A DNA stretch of 60,412 bases, taken from assembly GCA_012518025.1 (NCBI GenBank), contig JAAYTP010000128.1:1-60412 (forward strand). Reading direction: 5' to 3'. The notes beneath the pieces were generated by a model. That model worked only from the letters and a program-made list of their open reading frames with translations, did no database searches and was not told the origin of the DNA. Position numbers and translations under genes: made by a program. The DNA comes from Clostridiaceae bacterium. GTDB taxonomy: Bacteria > Bacillota > Clostridia > DSM-8532. Positions 1 to 6,729 of the stretch are shown here, piece after piece. The number at the start of each line of letters is the position of its first letter. The stretch's first letter is position 1.

Positions 1-865
1 CGCCAATACCGTGAACAACACCTGTTATTCCTAATGACAGGCGTCCTCCGAAAGATCCTGAACGCACCGATCCGGATCCATGGTGATGTGATCTGTCCAA
101 CCGGTTGAGCAGGGTCAGACAGGTTCTGGCATCTCCAATTCGTTTTGAAGGATCATGTCTGACAAGATCTTTAATAAGGGACGAAAACCTTTGCGATATA
201 CCGCATAGTTCCAGATGCCGCTCAATCTCATCATGGGCTACCATTGCCGGATGGGTACCGGTGGCGAGATGAAAGAGGGTCATTCCCAGATTATACAGAT
301 CGGTTCTTTCATCAGATTTCCCCCATCCGAATTGCTCCGGTGCCGCATAACCCTGGGTTCCTATGTAGACGGTGTCCTCCAGTGTTTGCTCCTTGAAGGG
401 TTTGGCTGTACCAAAATCAACCAGGTGCAGTCTTCCGCTGTCCCCGAGGATAATATTGGAGGGTTTCAAATCGCGGTAGATCACAGGGGGCTGCCTGGAA
501 TGAAGATAAATCAAAACATCACATAACTGTTTACCCCAGTCAATCAGGCGCGACTCCTCTATCCTTCCCTCAGCTTTCAGGATTTCCGACAGGGTTTCTC
601 CTTCTATGTAATCCATAACAATATAGATGTGCTTCTCATCCTCACAAAGATCGGCTATCCTTGGAAGCATGTGATGGTTCAAACCTTTCAGTATGTTAAC
701 CTCCTGCATCTCATGAATAGCTGAAGGGTTATTCCTGTCTATGGCCTTGATCGCCCACAGGTTTGACAGCACCATGTTCTCCGCGAGAAAAACAGTGGAG
801 TTTCCTCCCTGTCCTATCCGCTTCAATATCCTGTATTTAAGCCCAACAATATCCCCTTGTTTCAT
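1..865 (-). CDS. Serine/threonine protein kinase, N-terminal part (cut by window edge)
   Basis: The gene starts at the ATG at 865 behind a GGTGGG-type ribosome binding site, and the frame stays open to base 1, so only the first 288 codons are seen. Those codons form a nearly complete Hanks-type kinase domain. It has a glycine loop at about residues 18-25, an AIK lysine at 40, a catalytic loop YRDLKPSN at 130-137, DFG at 150-152 and an AAPEQFG activation-segment end near 174-180. The usual HRD histidine is tyrosine, a common variant in bacterial PknB-like kinases. No PASTA or transmembrane part lies inside the window. The family phosphorylates Ser/Thr on cytosolic proteins; the substrate cannot be told from here. 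Confidence 0.93.
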   Translation of the reverse strand, partial: MKQGDIVGLKYRILKRIGQGGNSTVFLAENMVLSNLWAIKAIDRNNPSAIHEMQEVNILKGLNHHMLPRIADLCEDEKHIYIVMDYIEGETLSEILKAEGRIEESRLIDWGKQLCDVLIYLHSRQPPVIYRDLKPSNIILGDSGRLHLVDFGTAKPFKEQTLEDTVYIGTQGYAAPEQFGWGKSDERTDLYNLGMTLFHLATGTHPAMVAHDEIERHLELCGISQRFSSLIKDLVRHDPSKRIGDARTCLTLLNRLDRSHHHGSGSVRSGSFGGRLSLGITGVVHGIG

Positions 866-1259
866 TTCCCACCATAAATTTTACATGGTTTTACAATTAA
901 CTATTGTATCAGCATAATTTAGATTTATCAATATTATTTTAGTTAATTTGTTATAATTTAGTGGATTGGTGGCAACTGCCTGCAGCGGGTAGTTATATTC
1001 CGCCAGGAGCTGACTTCTTTTACCATTGCCCGGCAGACTTCCTCCCGGGTTAATGGAAGAAGCAAAGAAAAAGAGAGTTGAAGGGATAATCACATCCCTC
1101 GACAGGATTTATGAGAATTTGCTTTATATAAAACAGGAACCGTGACTCCCTGCCCCTAATAGCTCGGGAACAGAGCCGATTCCTCATTCTAGCAGATCAT
1201 ATTTAAATAACTGCCTTTATGAGGCAGTTATCAATGAATACACTTATTATCGCCTGAAG
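866..1259. other. Intergenic region between the kinase and hisE
   Basis: This 394-base stretch holds no convincing gene. The first ~100 bases are AT-rich and probably carry the kinase promoter, but no clean -35/-10 pair stands out. A 30-codon plus-strand reading frame at 1053-1145 (MEEAKKKRVEG start, rich in Lys and Glu) has protein-like composition but no ribosome binding site close to its ATG, so I do not call it a gene. A hisE-side terminator hairpin lies at 1209-1229. Confidence 0.5.
1209..1229 (-). terminator. Terminator-like hairpin after hisE
   Basis: A perfect stem AACTGCC/GGCAGTT with a 7-base loop lies 31 bases past the hisE stop. Read on the minus strand it is followed by a T-rich tail (TTATTTAAATAT). 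It is the likely end of the hom-hisI-hisE transcript. Confidence 0.6.
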
Positions 1260-1547
1260 TTATCTTCTTTTTTGCAGTTCCTGGCAGATATCTTCCCAGG
1301 TAAGGCCTCTGTCAACCATGAGCACAATGAGATGATAGATCAGGTCGGCTATCTCATAGCGGATCTCATCGGGGTTGTTGTTCTTCGCACCGATGATCAC
1401 CTCGGCGGCCTCCTCCCCAATCTTTTTGCAGATCTTGTCTATCCCCTTGTCCAACAGATAATTGGTATAGGATCCCTCTTTCGGATTCACCTTTCTGTCT
1501 GAAACCACCTGGAAAACTTCCTCGAAAACATTGAATGGCTCGCTCAT
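1260..1547 (-). CDS. hisE: Phosphoribosyl-ATP pyrophosphatase HisE
   Basis: HisE hydrolyses phosphoribosyl-ATP to phosphoribosyl-AMP and pyrophosphate, the second step of histidine synthesis, in the cytosol. The 95-residue product is the usual size for a stand-alone all-alpha HisE and has the expected EEAAEVI and EIADLIYHL helices that carry the metal-binding acidic residues (about residues 43-72). The ATG at 1547 follows a GGAGG site. hisI lies just upstream (12-base gap), so the two successive steps are encoded as separate proteins rather than as the fused HisIE found in many bacteria. No other his gene is in the window. Confidence 0.95.
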   Translation of the reverse strand: MSEPFNVFEEVFQVVSDRKVNPKEGSYTNYLLDKGIDKICKKIGEEAAEVIIGAKNNNPDEIRYEIADLIYHLIVLMVDRGLTWEDICQELQKRR

Positions 1548-1559
1548 GATCAGGCCTCC

Positions 1560-1892
1560 TCAAATATTGATCTCATTGAAAAAACAGGTTCTGTTTCCGG
1601 TGTGGCAAGCGGAACCTGCCTGTTTAACCTTTAGCAGCACAGTATCTCCGTCGCAGTCAAGATAGAGCGAAACAAGGCGCTGACGGTTTCCCGATGTCTC
1701 ACCCTTGGTCCAGAGACATTTACGACTCCTGCTGTAATAGGTTACATCCCCGGTTGCCAGGGTCTTTAAAATGGATTCCCTGTTCATCCACGCCAGCATA
1801 AGCACCTCTTTGGTATCAATATCCTGTGCGATGGCGGGAACCAGCCCCAGATCATTCCATTTTATACTGTCCAGCATCTCGGATTGGTTCAT
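1560..1892 (-). CDS. hisI: Phosphoribosyl-AMP cyclohydrolase HisI
   Basis: HisI opens the adenine ring of phosphoribosyl-AMP, the third step of histidine synthesis, using zinc and magnesium. The protein shows the family core: an AWMN stretch near residues 34-37, SRSRKCLWTKGETSGN with the active-site residues, then LDCDGD and CHTG with zinc-ligand cysteines. There are two in-frame ATGs. The first (1898) directly abuts AGGAGG with no spacer; the second (1892) sits 6 bases after it, so I take 1892 (110 residues). The gene is 10 bases downstream of hom and upstream of hisE, so the three are very likely co-transcribed. Confidence 0.94.
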   Translation of the reverse strand: MNQSEMLDSIKWNDLGLVPAIAQDIDTKEVLMLAWMNRESILKTLATGDVTYYSRSRKCLWTKGETSGNRQRLVSLYLDCDGDTVLLKVKQAGSACHTGNRTCFFNEINI

Positions 1893-1902
1893 GCCCATCC
1901 TC

Positions 1903-3171
1903 CTATCGTTCCACCCTTATCATGCTCTCAATTGAAGATATGGCGGCACAGCCCTTCATATCCTCCAGAGCCCGCACCATGGATTGTTCATGGGCTTCAT
2001 GGGTGATAAAGATAAGGCTTGCGTCGTCACCCCTGTTCTTCTGTATCACTGATTCCAGGCTCACTCCATGCTTGCCGAACAGTCCGGCAATCTCGCCGAG
2101 CACACCGGGCCGGTCGTAAACCAGCATTCGGACATAATACCTGGATACCCAGTTCTGCTCAAAGACTACGTCCTCTTTATCCATCCCGGTCCTGTGATGG
2201 TATCCACCCTGGTTCTGACAGGCTGTAATGATATCCGAGACCACGGCACTTGCAGTGGGAAGATCTCCAGCACCCCTGCCATAGAACATGAGATTGCCCA
2301 CAGCGTCTCCCTCAAGAAAAATAGCATTATATGCATCCCTCACCGCGCAAAGGGGGTGTGAGAGGGGGATAAAGGTGGGATGAACCCTGGCTTCAATCCT
2401 GTTTCCATTCTTCTTGCCTATGGCGAGAAGCTTGATACCGTAGCCCAATTGCTGCGCATAGGTGATGTCTTCAGCGGTCACTTTGGTGATACCCTCGCAA
2501 AAGACATTCTCAAGCGGTACCTGATTTCTAAAACAGATGGTGGAAAGAATAGAAAGCTTGAATTTGGCATCCAGGCCTTCGATGTCAGCAGTCGGATCGG
2601 GCTCGGCATAACCAAGTCTTTGAGCTTCCTTCAGCACGGTATTGAAACCGGATCCTTCCTCCGACATCCGAGTCAGAATATAGTTGGTGGTGCCGTTTAT
2701 TATGCCCATGAACTTCAGAATATGATTGGCCTGGAGGGATCGCTTGATGGTTTTGATGATGGGAATACCGCCGGCAACACTGGCCTCAAAATAAAGGCCT
2801 GCCCCGCTTTTTTCGGCCTCGCGCTCCAGCACATCTCCATGCTTTGCGATAACCTCCTTGTTGGCGGTTACAACCGACTTCCCCTTTTTCAAGGCTTCCC
2901 GGATATAGGTAAATGCAGGCTCCTCGCCCCCCATGAACTCAGCTACCAGGTCGATCTCCGGGTCATTTAAAATCACCTGTGCATCGGTTGTCAGTACTGA
3001 GGGATCAATCTCCACGGCGCGTTTCTTGGATTTGTCCCTTACAAGCACCCGGCACACATCAATGTCCAGGCCTTCCCTTCTTTTGATCATGTCCGCATTT
3101 TGACTGAGAACCTTAAGAACACCGCTTCCAATGGTTCCCAAACCTAACAGTCCAAGCTTAACCTTTCTCAT
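1903..3171 (-). CDS. hom: Homoserine dehydrogenase with C-terminal ACT domain
   Basis: Hom reduces aspartate semialdehyde to homoserine with NAD(P)H, the branch point to threonine and methionine. The N-terminal Rossmann fold opens with GLLGLGTIGSG, the catalytic middle has the VTANKE and INGTTNYIL signatures, and the last ~80 residues form an ACT domain (DRPGVLGEIAGLF) that normally binds an amino-acid effector. I place the start at the ATG at 3171, where homology begins. An upstream in-frame ATG at 3213 would add 14 residues with no family match and a poorly spaced GAGG, but cannot be excluded. It is first in the operon hom-hisI-hisE, an uncommon pairing of threonine and histidine genes. Confidence 0.95.
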   Translation of the reverse strand: MRKVKLGLLGLGTIGSGVLKVLSQNADMIKRREGLDIDVCRVLVRDKSKKRAVEIDPSVLTTDAQVILNDPEIDLVAEFMGGEEPAFTYIREALKKGKSVVTANKEVIAKHGDVLEREAEKSGAGLYFEASVAGGIPIIKTIKRSLQANHILKFMGIINGTTNYILTRMSEEGSGFNTVLKEAQRLGYAEPDPTADIEGLDAKFKLSILSTICFRNQVPLENVFCEGITKVTAEDITYAQQLGYGIKLLAIGKKNGNRIEARVHPTFIPLSHPLCAVRDAYNAIFLEGDAVGNLMFYGRGAGDLPTASAVVSDIITACQNQGGYHHRTGMDKEDVVFEQNWVSRYYVRMLVYDRPGVLGEIAGLFGKHGVSLESVIQKNRGDDASLIFITHEAHEQSMVRALEDMKGCAAISSIESMIRVER

Positions 3172-3260
3172 AGATGCTTTATAACCCCTTTTCAAGCAGT
3201 TTCCCAGCCGCATATGCCTCGGGTGTGGCAGGCGGCATTACCATGCTGCTGTTTTTTTCC

Positions 3261-3274
3261 TACCCTTTAGGGTA
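3261..3274. promoter_or_regulatory. Inverted repeat upstream of hom
   Basis: Six-base arms TACCCT and AGGGTA are separated by TT. The repeat lies between the putative hom promoter and the hom start. T or A runs flank it on the wrong sides for a terminator in either direction, so an operator is the more likely role. Inference only. Confidence 0.3.
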
Positions 3275-3342
3275 AAAATGATGCATAATGATGGTATGGC
3301 CGATTATACCCTCCCATATTAAGACAGGGATGTTTTCTGATT

Positions 3343-3351
3343 ATTATATCA
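3343..3351 (-). promoter_or_regulatory. Putative extended -10 promoter for hom-hisI-hisE
   Basis: The minus strand reads TGATATAAT, an extended -10 element, about 170 bases upstream of hom. A TTGACA-like -35 is poor (CTGTTA at the right distance), so activation or the extended -10 would have to compensate. Confidence 0.35.
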
Positions 3352-3412
3352 TAATACCAGAAGCTTAACAGACCTTTAAAGTACTTTTATTTGCAGTTAC
3401 AGGAGGCAAACC

Positions 3413-4018
3413 ATGCGCATATTAGCGGTATCCGATACCGAAAGTGAATACATCTGGGATCATTTTGACGAGTCAAGGTTTGAAGGGGTGGACCTTATGA
3501 TCTCATGCGGAGATCTGAAAAGCCAGTATCTGTCCTTCCTGATTACAATGATCAAGGCTCCCCTGTTCTATGTCCATGGCAACCACGATACAAACTATGT
3601 GGACAACGCTCCTGAGGGCTGCGACTGTATTGAGGACAAGATCGTCGAATATAAAGGAATCAGGATTATCGGTCTGGGAGGTAGCATGAAGTACAACAGC
3701 CATCCATACAACAGCGTTCCTCCCTGGCAGTATACTGAAAAACAAATGGCAAAACGAGTTCGGAAACTGGAGAGGAAGATTAAGGCATACAAGGGATTCG
3801 ACATCATGGTAACCCATGCACCGGCCTATGGTATCGCAGATGATGAGGATCTCTGTCACACAGGCTTTAAGTGTTTTGTACCCTTATTGGACAAATATCA
3901 GCCCCGGCTCATGATCCATGGCCACATGCACAGAAAATTCGGCAGGGCTCCGCGATCAATAAACTATAACGGCATAGAAGTGGTGGACGCATTCGGATAC
4001 CACCTCATGGACATATGA
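3413..4018 (+). CDS. Calcineurin-like metallophosphoesterase
   Basis: A cytosolic 201-residue protein of the calcineurin-like phosphoesterase fold. Visible metal and catalytic motifs are CGDL (32-35), GNHD (56-59), THAP (134-137) and GHMH (170-173). The first block, usually D-x-H, reads S-D-T-E, so its histidine is replaced by Glu. From memory, related clostridial proteins also start with SDEES, so this is probably a subfamily trait, not damage. An AGGAGG site lies 7 bases before the ATG. The substrate is unknown. The stop is only 3 bases from the stop of the convergent gene at 4022, so the two transcripts must overlap at their ends. Confidence 0.9.
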   Translation: MRILAVSDTESEYIWDHFDESRFEGVDLMISCGDLKSQYLSFLITMIKAPLFYVHGNHDTNYVDNAPEGCDCIEDKIVEYKGIRIIGLGGSMKYNSHPYNSVPPWQYTEKQMAKRVRKLERKIKAYKGFDIMVTHAPAYGIADDEDLCHTGFKCFVPLLDKYQPRLMIHGHMHRKFGRAPRSINYNGIEVVDAFGYHLMDI

Positions 4019-4021
4019 AGG

Positions 4022-5977
4022 TCATGAGCCCCCTATCCTTCCCGTTGAAAGATCAGCCAGAGGATCAAACCCCTTGGAATCCGGCATGCTGCAGACCACA
4101 CCTTCAATAATCCAATTCATCATCAGGATCTGAGGATGTTCAAGAATCTCGTCCTCTTCCAACATCAACCTTCCTTCCCTGTCACGGATGGGCCCTGTAA
4201 AGACCCTAAAACTGCGGGACATAATACCGCTCTTAAAAAATTCTATGAGCTTTTGCGTCTCAACTGGAATATGGTTTCTGGCATAGAAAAAATCCAAAAG
4301 ACCCGAATCCATGCCCCACCAATAATTGCGTACCCTGCCGGTGGAAGCTGAGTCATGACCCAGTCTGGTACCTCCCACCAGAATGCTCCTGATATACTTC
4401 TCATAAAAGATGCCCCAGTTCCAGACAGGCACAGCCAGATACTTTTCAGGAACAAAACAACCGCTTTCATCCTGCTTGATGGTATAAACCCCATACTCCC
4501 GGGAGAACTGTCTATTGGCCAGAGTATTGTGATGGCATATGATATCGGCGCCTTGCTGTGCTATTCTATTGGTACACTGAGGTGTTGCGCTGTTGTAGTC
4601 CCATGTCTGCATCCATTCAAGATAAACCTGGACATCGGGTCTTATCATCCGAGCTCCCAGAGTAAATGCATTTATCCCGCTGAGAACATCACTTACAGGG
4701 AAGGGGGCTATATACCCCAGCTTGCCTGTACGGGTCATCACACCTGCTACAAGACCACTTAAAAATCTGGGCTCATGAATCCTTCCGAAATAGGTGTTCA
4801 CATGTTTGAAGGAGTGCACGGCCGAGCAATTTAACAGGTTGACTTCAGGATTCTCCATGGCAACCTTTAAGGTAGCATTGATAAGGGATGGGCTGGTAGT
4901 GAAAATAATCCGGCAGCCCTCATCAAGCATTTTCTGGAGGGCAGGCGCAGCTTCAATACTCTCTGGCAGCCTGGTCACACTAACTGTTTCCACACTTTTA
5001 TTCAATACATGATCCAGATGCATCCTTCCAAGTTCATGGGAATAGACCCAGCTGGAAGATTTGGTGTCATTTACATGTGCAAATCCAACCTTCAGTTTTT
5101 CGCTTCGCATCCTATGGGTCAGCTTGCCAATAAAGCTGGATTCCTGTTTGAGGCTGGGAGTTTTTTGAACCTCAACGCCCCTACCACCCTTATGATACTC
5201 CATCTCAGAGATGAACCTCTTCATGATGGACTTAAGCTCAGCATCTGAAACCGAATCTCTGATTCCATGTATTTTGAGAAAGTCCAGGAAGGCATCCCCC
5301 GTGGTAATGGGAAGCCTGTCGCCCCCCAAATCATAGAATATCTTTCTAAAGACATTGTAAACAGCGCTCTTGAAATAGGTGAACCGATCCTCATCATTGA
5401 CCAGTCTGCTGGTAGGACGGTAGTCCTTTATTATTTCCCACAGTTCGGGAAAGCTGCCCTCTTTCGAAAACCATATCTCGTTTATGCCTGTCTTTTTATT
5501 AAAGTCCATGAACTCATAGTACAGGCGGATATCCTTGCTGTTTTCATCGTATTTTGGAATCAGGCGGGTGACATATCCATGATAGGAATAGTTGTCCAGA
5601 TACTTGAGCACACTCACCCTTTTATTGCCTTCCACAACATAGAACCAGTTGAGGTATTCGTAAACCTTTATGGGATCATTGAGACCCTCCAGGGTCTGTA
5701 TGTTATAAACATTCTGCCACTTCATGGCAAACTCAGTGTCCTCATCCATAAGGGGCATGAAGTTACGTGCAAAGGATATGCTCCTTAGATATGTATAGGT
5801 TCCGCGGATCTTTTTCAGCGGAATATCAACAATTCCCATGTCCACTTCGGACAGGATATCTATATTTTTCAGAACACCGTCCAAAAATGGCAGGTAGCCG
5901 TTGCGGCCCTGCGATATATAGTTGGAATACTCTTTAAGCCCTGATTTGCGGGCATTTATATAAGCAGATAAATCCAT
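4022..5977 (-). CDS. Cytosolic ParB-like/Bmp-type ligand-binding fusion protein
   Basis: A 651-residue protein with two recognisable parts. Around residues 50-127 there is a ParB/sulfiredoxin-like pattern: a DIPLKKI start, then DPIKVYEYLNWFYVVEGNKR, with VEGNKRVSVLKYL matching the G-(N/H)-x-R nucleotide-binding box of that fold. From about 294 to 600 it resembles Bmp/PnrA/Med nucleoside-binding proteins (KVGFAHVNDTKSSSW, then GRIHEPRFLSGLVAGVMTRTGKLGYIA). There is no signal peptide or lipobox, so it should be cytosolic, unlike transporter-linked Bmp lipoproteins. I start at the ATG at 5977, about 10 bases after AGGAG; the GTG at 5989 is too close to it. No transporter genes adjoin. Function unknown; a nucleoside-sensing or nucleotide-using regulator is a guess. 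Confidence 0.8.
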   Translation of the reverse strand: MDLSAYINARKSGLKEYSNYISQGRNGYLPFLDGVLKNIDILSEVDMGIVDIPLKKIRGTYTYLRSISFARNFMPLMDEDTEFAMKWQNVYNIQTLEGLNDPIKVYEYLNWFYVVEGNKRVSVLKYLDNYSYHGYVTRLIPKYDENSKDIRLYYEFMDFNKKTGINEIWFSKEGSFPELWEIIKDYRPTSRLVNDEDRFTYFKSAVYNVFRKIFYDLGGDRLPITTGDAFLDFLKIHGIRDSVSDAELKSIMKRFISEMEYHKGGRGVEVQKTPSLKQESSFIGKLTHRMRSEKLKVGFAHVNDTKSSSWVYSHELGRMHLDHVLNKSVETVSVTRLPESIEAAPALQKMLDEGCRIIFTTSPSLINATLKVAMENPEVNLLNCSAVHSFKHVNTYFGRIHEPRFLSGLVAGVMTRTGKLGYIAPFPVSDVLSGINAFTLGARMIRPDVQVYLEWMQTWDYNSATPQCTNRIAQQGADIICHHNTLANRQFSREYGVYTIKQDESGCFVPEKYLAVPVWNWGIFYEKYIRSILVGGTRLGHDSASTGRVRNYWWGMDSGLLDFFYARNHIPVETQKLIEFFKSGIMSRSFRVFTGPIRDREGRLMLEEDEILEHPQILMMNWIIEGVVCSMPDSKGFDPLADLSTGRIGGS

Positions 5978-6250
5978 AAAAGATTTCACTCCTCAAGGGT
6001 ATGCTCTCTTATATTTCCATTACATATGAGAACATCAGTTGTGAGTATCAACACTCAGGTCTTGTTGGTTAAATTTTACCAGAGGCATAAAGAAAATGAA
6101 AGGCTATGTGCTCATATCCTGCAACATAATGTAAGGTTATTCGGATCCCGCCCTCGGGCAATATGTTATAATTTTACTGGCGAGCGCCGACATTTTGATT
6201 AAATTTTATTTACTGTGGATTTATAGTGCTGAAAGGCGGAAAACGGGCAG

Positions 6251-6622
6251 ATGAGAAAGAAAAAGGGTATAATAAACAATAGACTTGCAGAAAACCTGCC
6301 TGCCGTCATCCAACCAAAAAGAAGAATGTGCATGAACTGTGTCAAGGGGCTGCCCGTAGGTATGAACAGCGACATCCTTTGCCGAGAGAAGGGTATCGTC
6401 ACCTGGGATTACTGCTGTTCAAACCATCGTTTTTTCTTCATGGAGGATCTCATGAAGATGGAGTTCTTCAGGTGTTCAAACTGCGAGTTCTTTACATTCC
6501 ATCCTCACCCCTACATCCCTTCCTACGGTGTCTGCAGCCTGTTCTCGGTCAGAAAATGCGACGGCAGCGTTAAAAAGGCTTGTTCCAAATTCGTTAAGAG
6601 AAGCAAAAGCGATGCATCATGA
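6251..6622 (+). CDS. Cys-rich protein with two similar Cys modules
   Basis: I do not recognise a named family. The 123-residue protein is basic at both ends and has 14 cysteines in two similar blocks. Block one: C-x2-C, 13 residues, C, 10 residues, CC (about 27-57). Block two: C-x2-C, 16 residues, C, 7 residues, C, 7 residues, C followed by SKF (about 76-114). Such spacing suggests two metal-binding knuckles. No signal peptide is visible, so it is probably cytosolic and reduced. The ribosome binding site is weak (AAAGGCGG). It is the only plus-strand gene between two minus-strand units. Confidence 0.65.
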   Translation: MRKKKGIINNRLAENLPAVIQPKRRMCMNCVKGLPVGMNSDILCREKGIVTWDYCCSNHRFFFMEDLMKMEFFRCSNCEFFTFHPHPYIPSYGVCSLFSVRKCDGSVKKACSKFVKRSKSDAS

Positions 6623-6672
6623 CATGTACCTGTGGCTCAGGCGCCATAGGTCTTTGCTCTGAATTCGATCGT

Positions 6673-6712
6673 CAAAAAAGCGGGTATTCTGCTCATCGGC
6701 AGGATACCCGCT
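6673..6712 (-). terminator. Rho-independent terminator of rpoB-rpoC
   Basis: On the minus strand the stem AGCGGGTATCCTGC pairs with GCAGAATACCCGCT (one mismatch) around a 6-base loop, followed by TTTTTT. It lies 18 bases past the rpoC stop. Confidence 0.9.
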
Positions 6713-6729
6713 CTGTTTGATTCTTCTTA

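Noticed and set aside
881-1093. 70-codon minus-strand frame in the kinase-hisE gap
   Set aside because: No ribosome binding site, low-complexity AT-rich composition, no family resemblance.
3214-3412. T-box leader upstream of hom
   Set aside because: Threonine/methionine genes often carry one, but I found no AGGGUGGNACCGCG-like box or terminator before hom.
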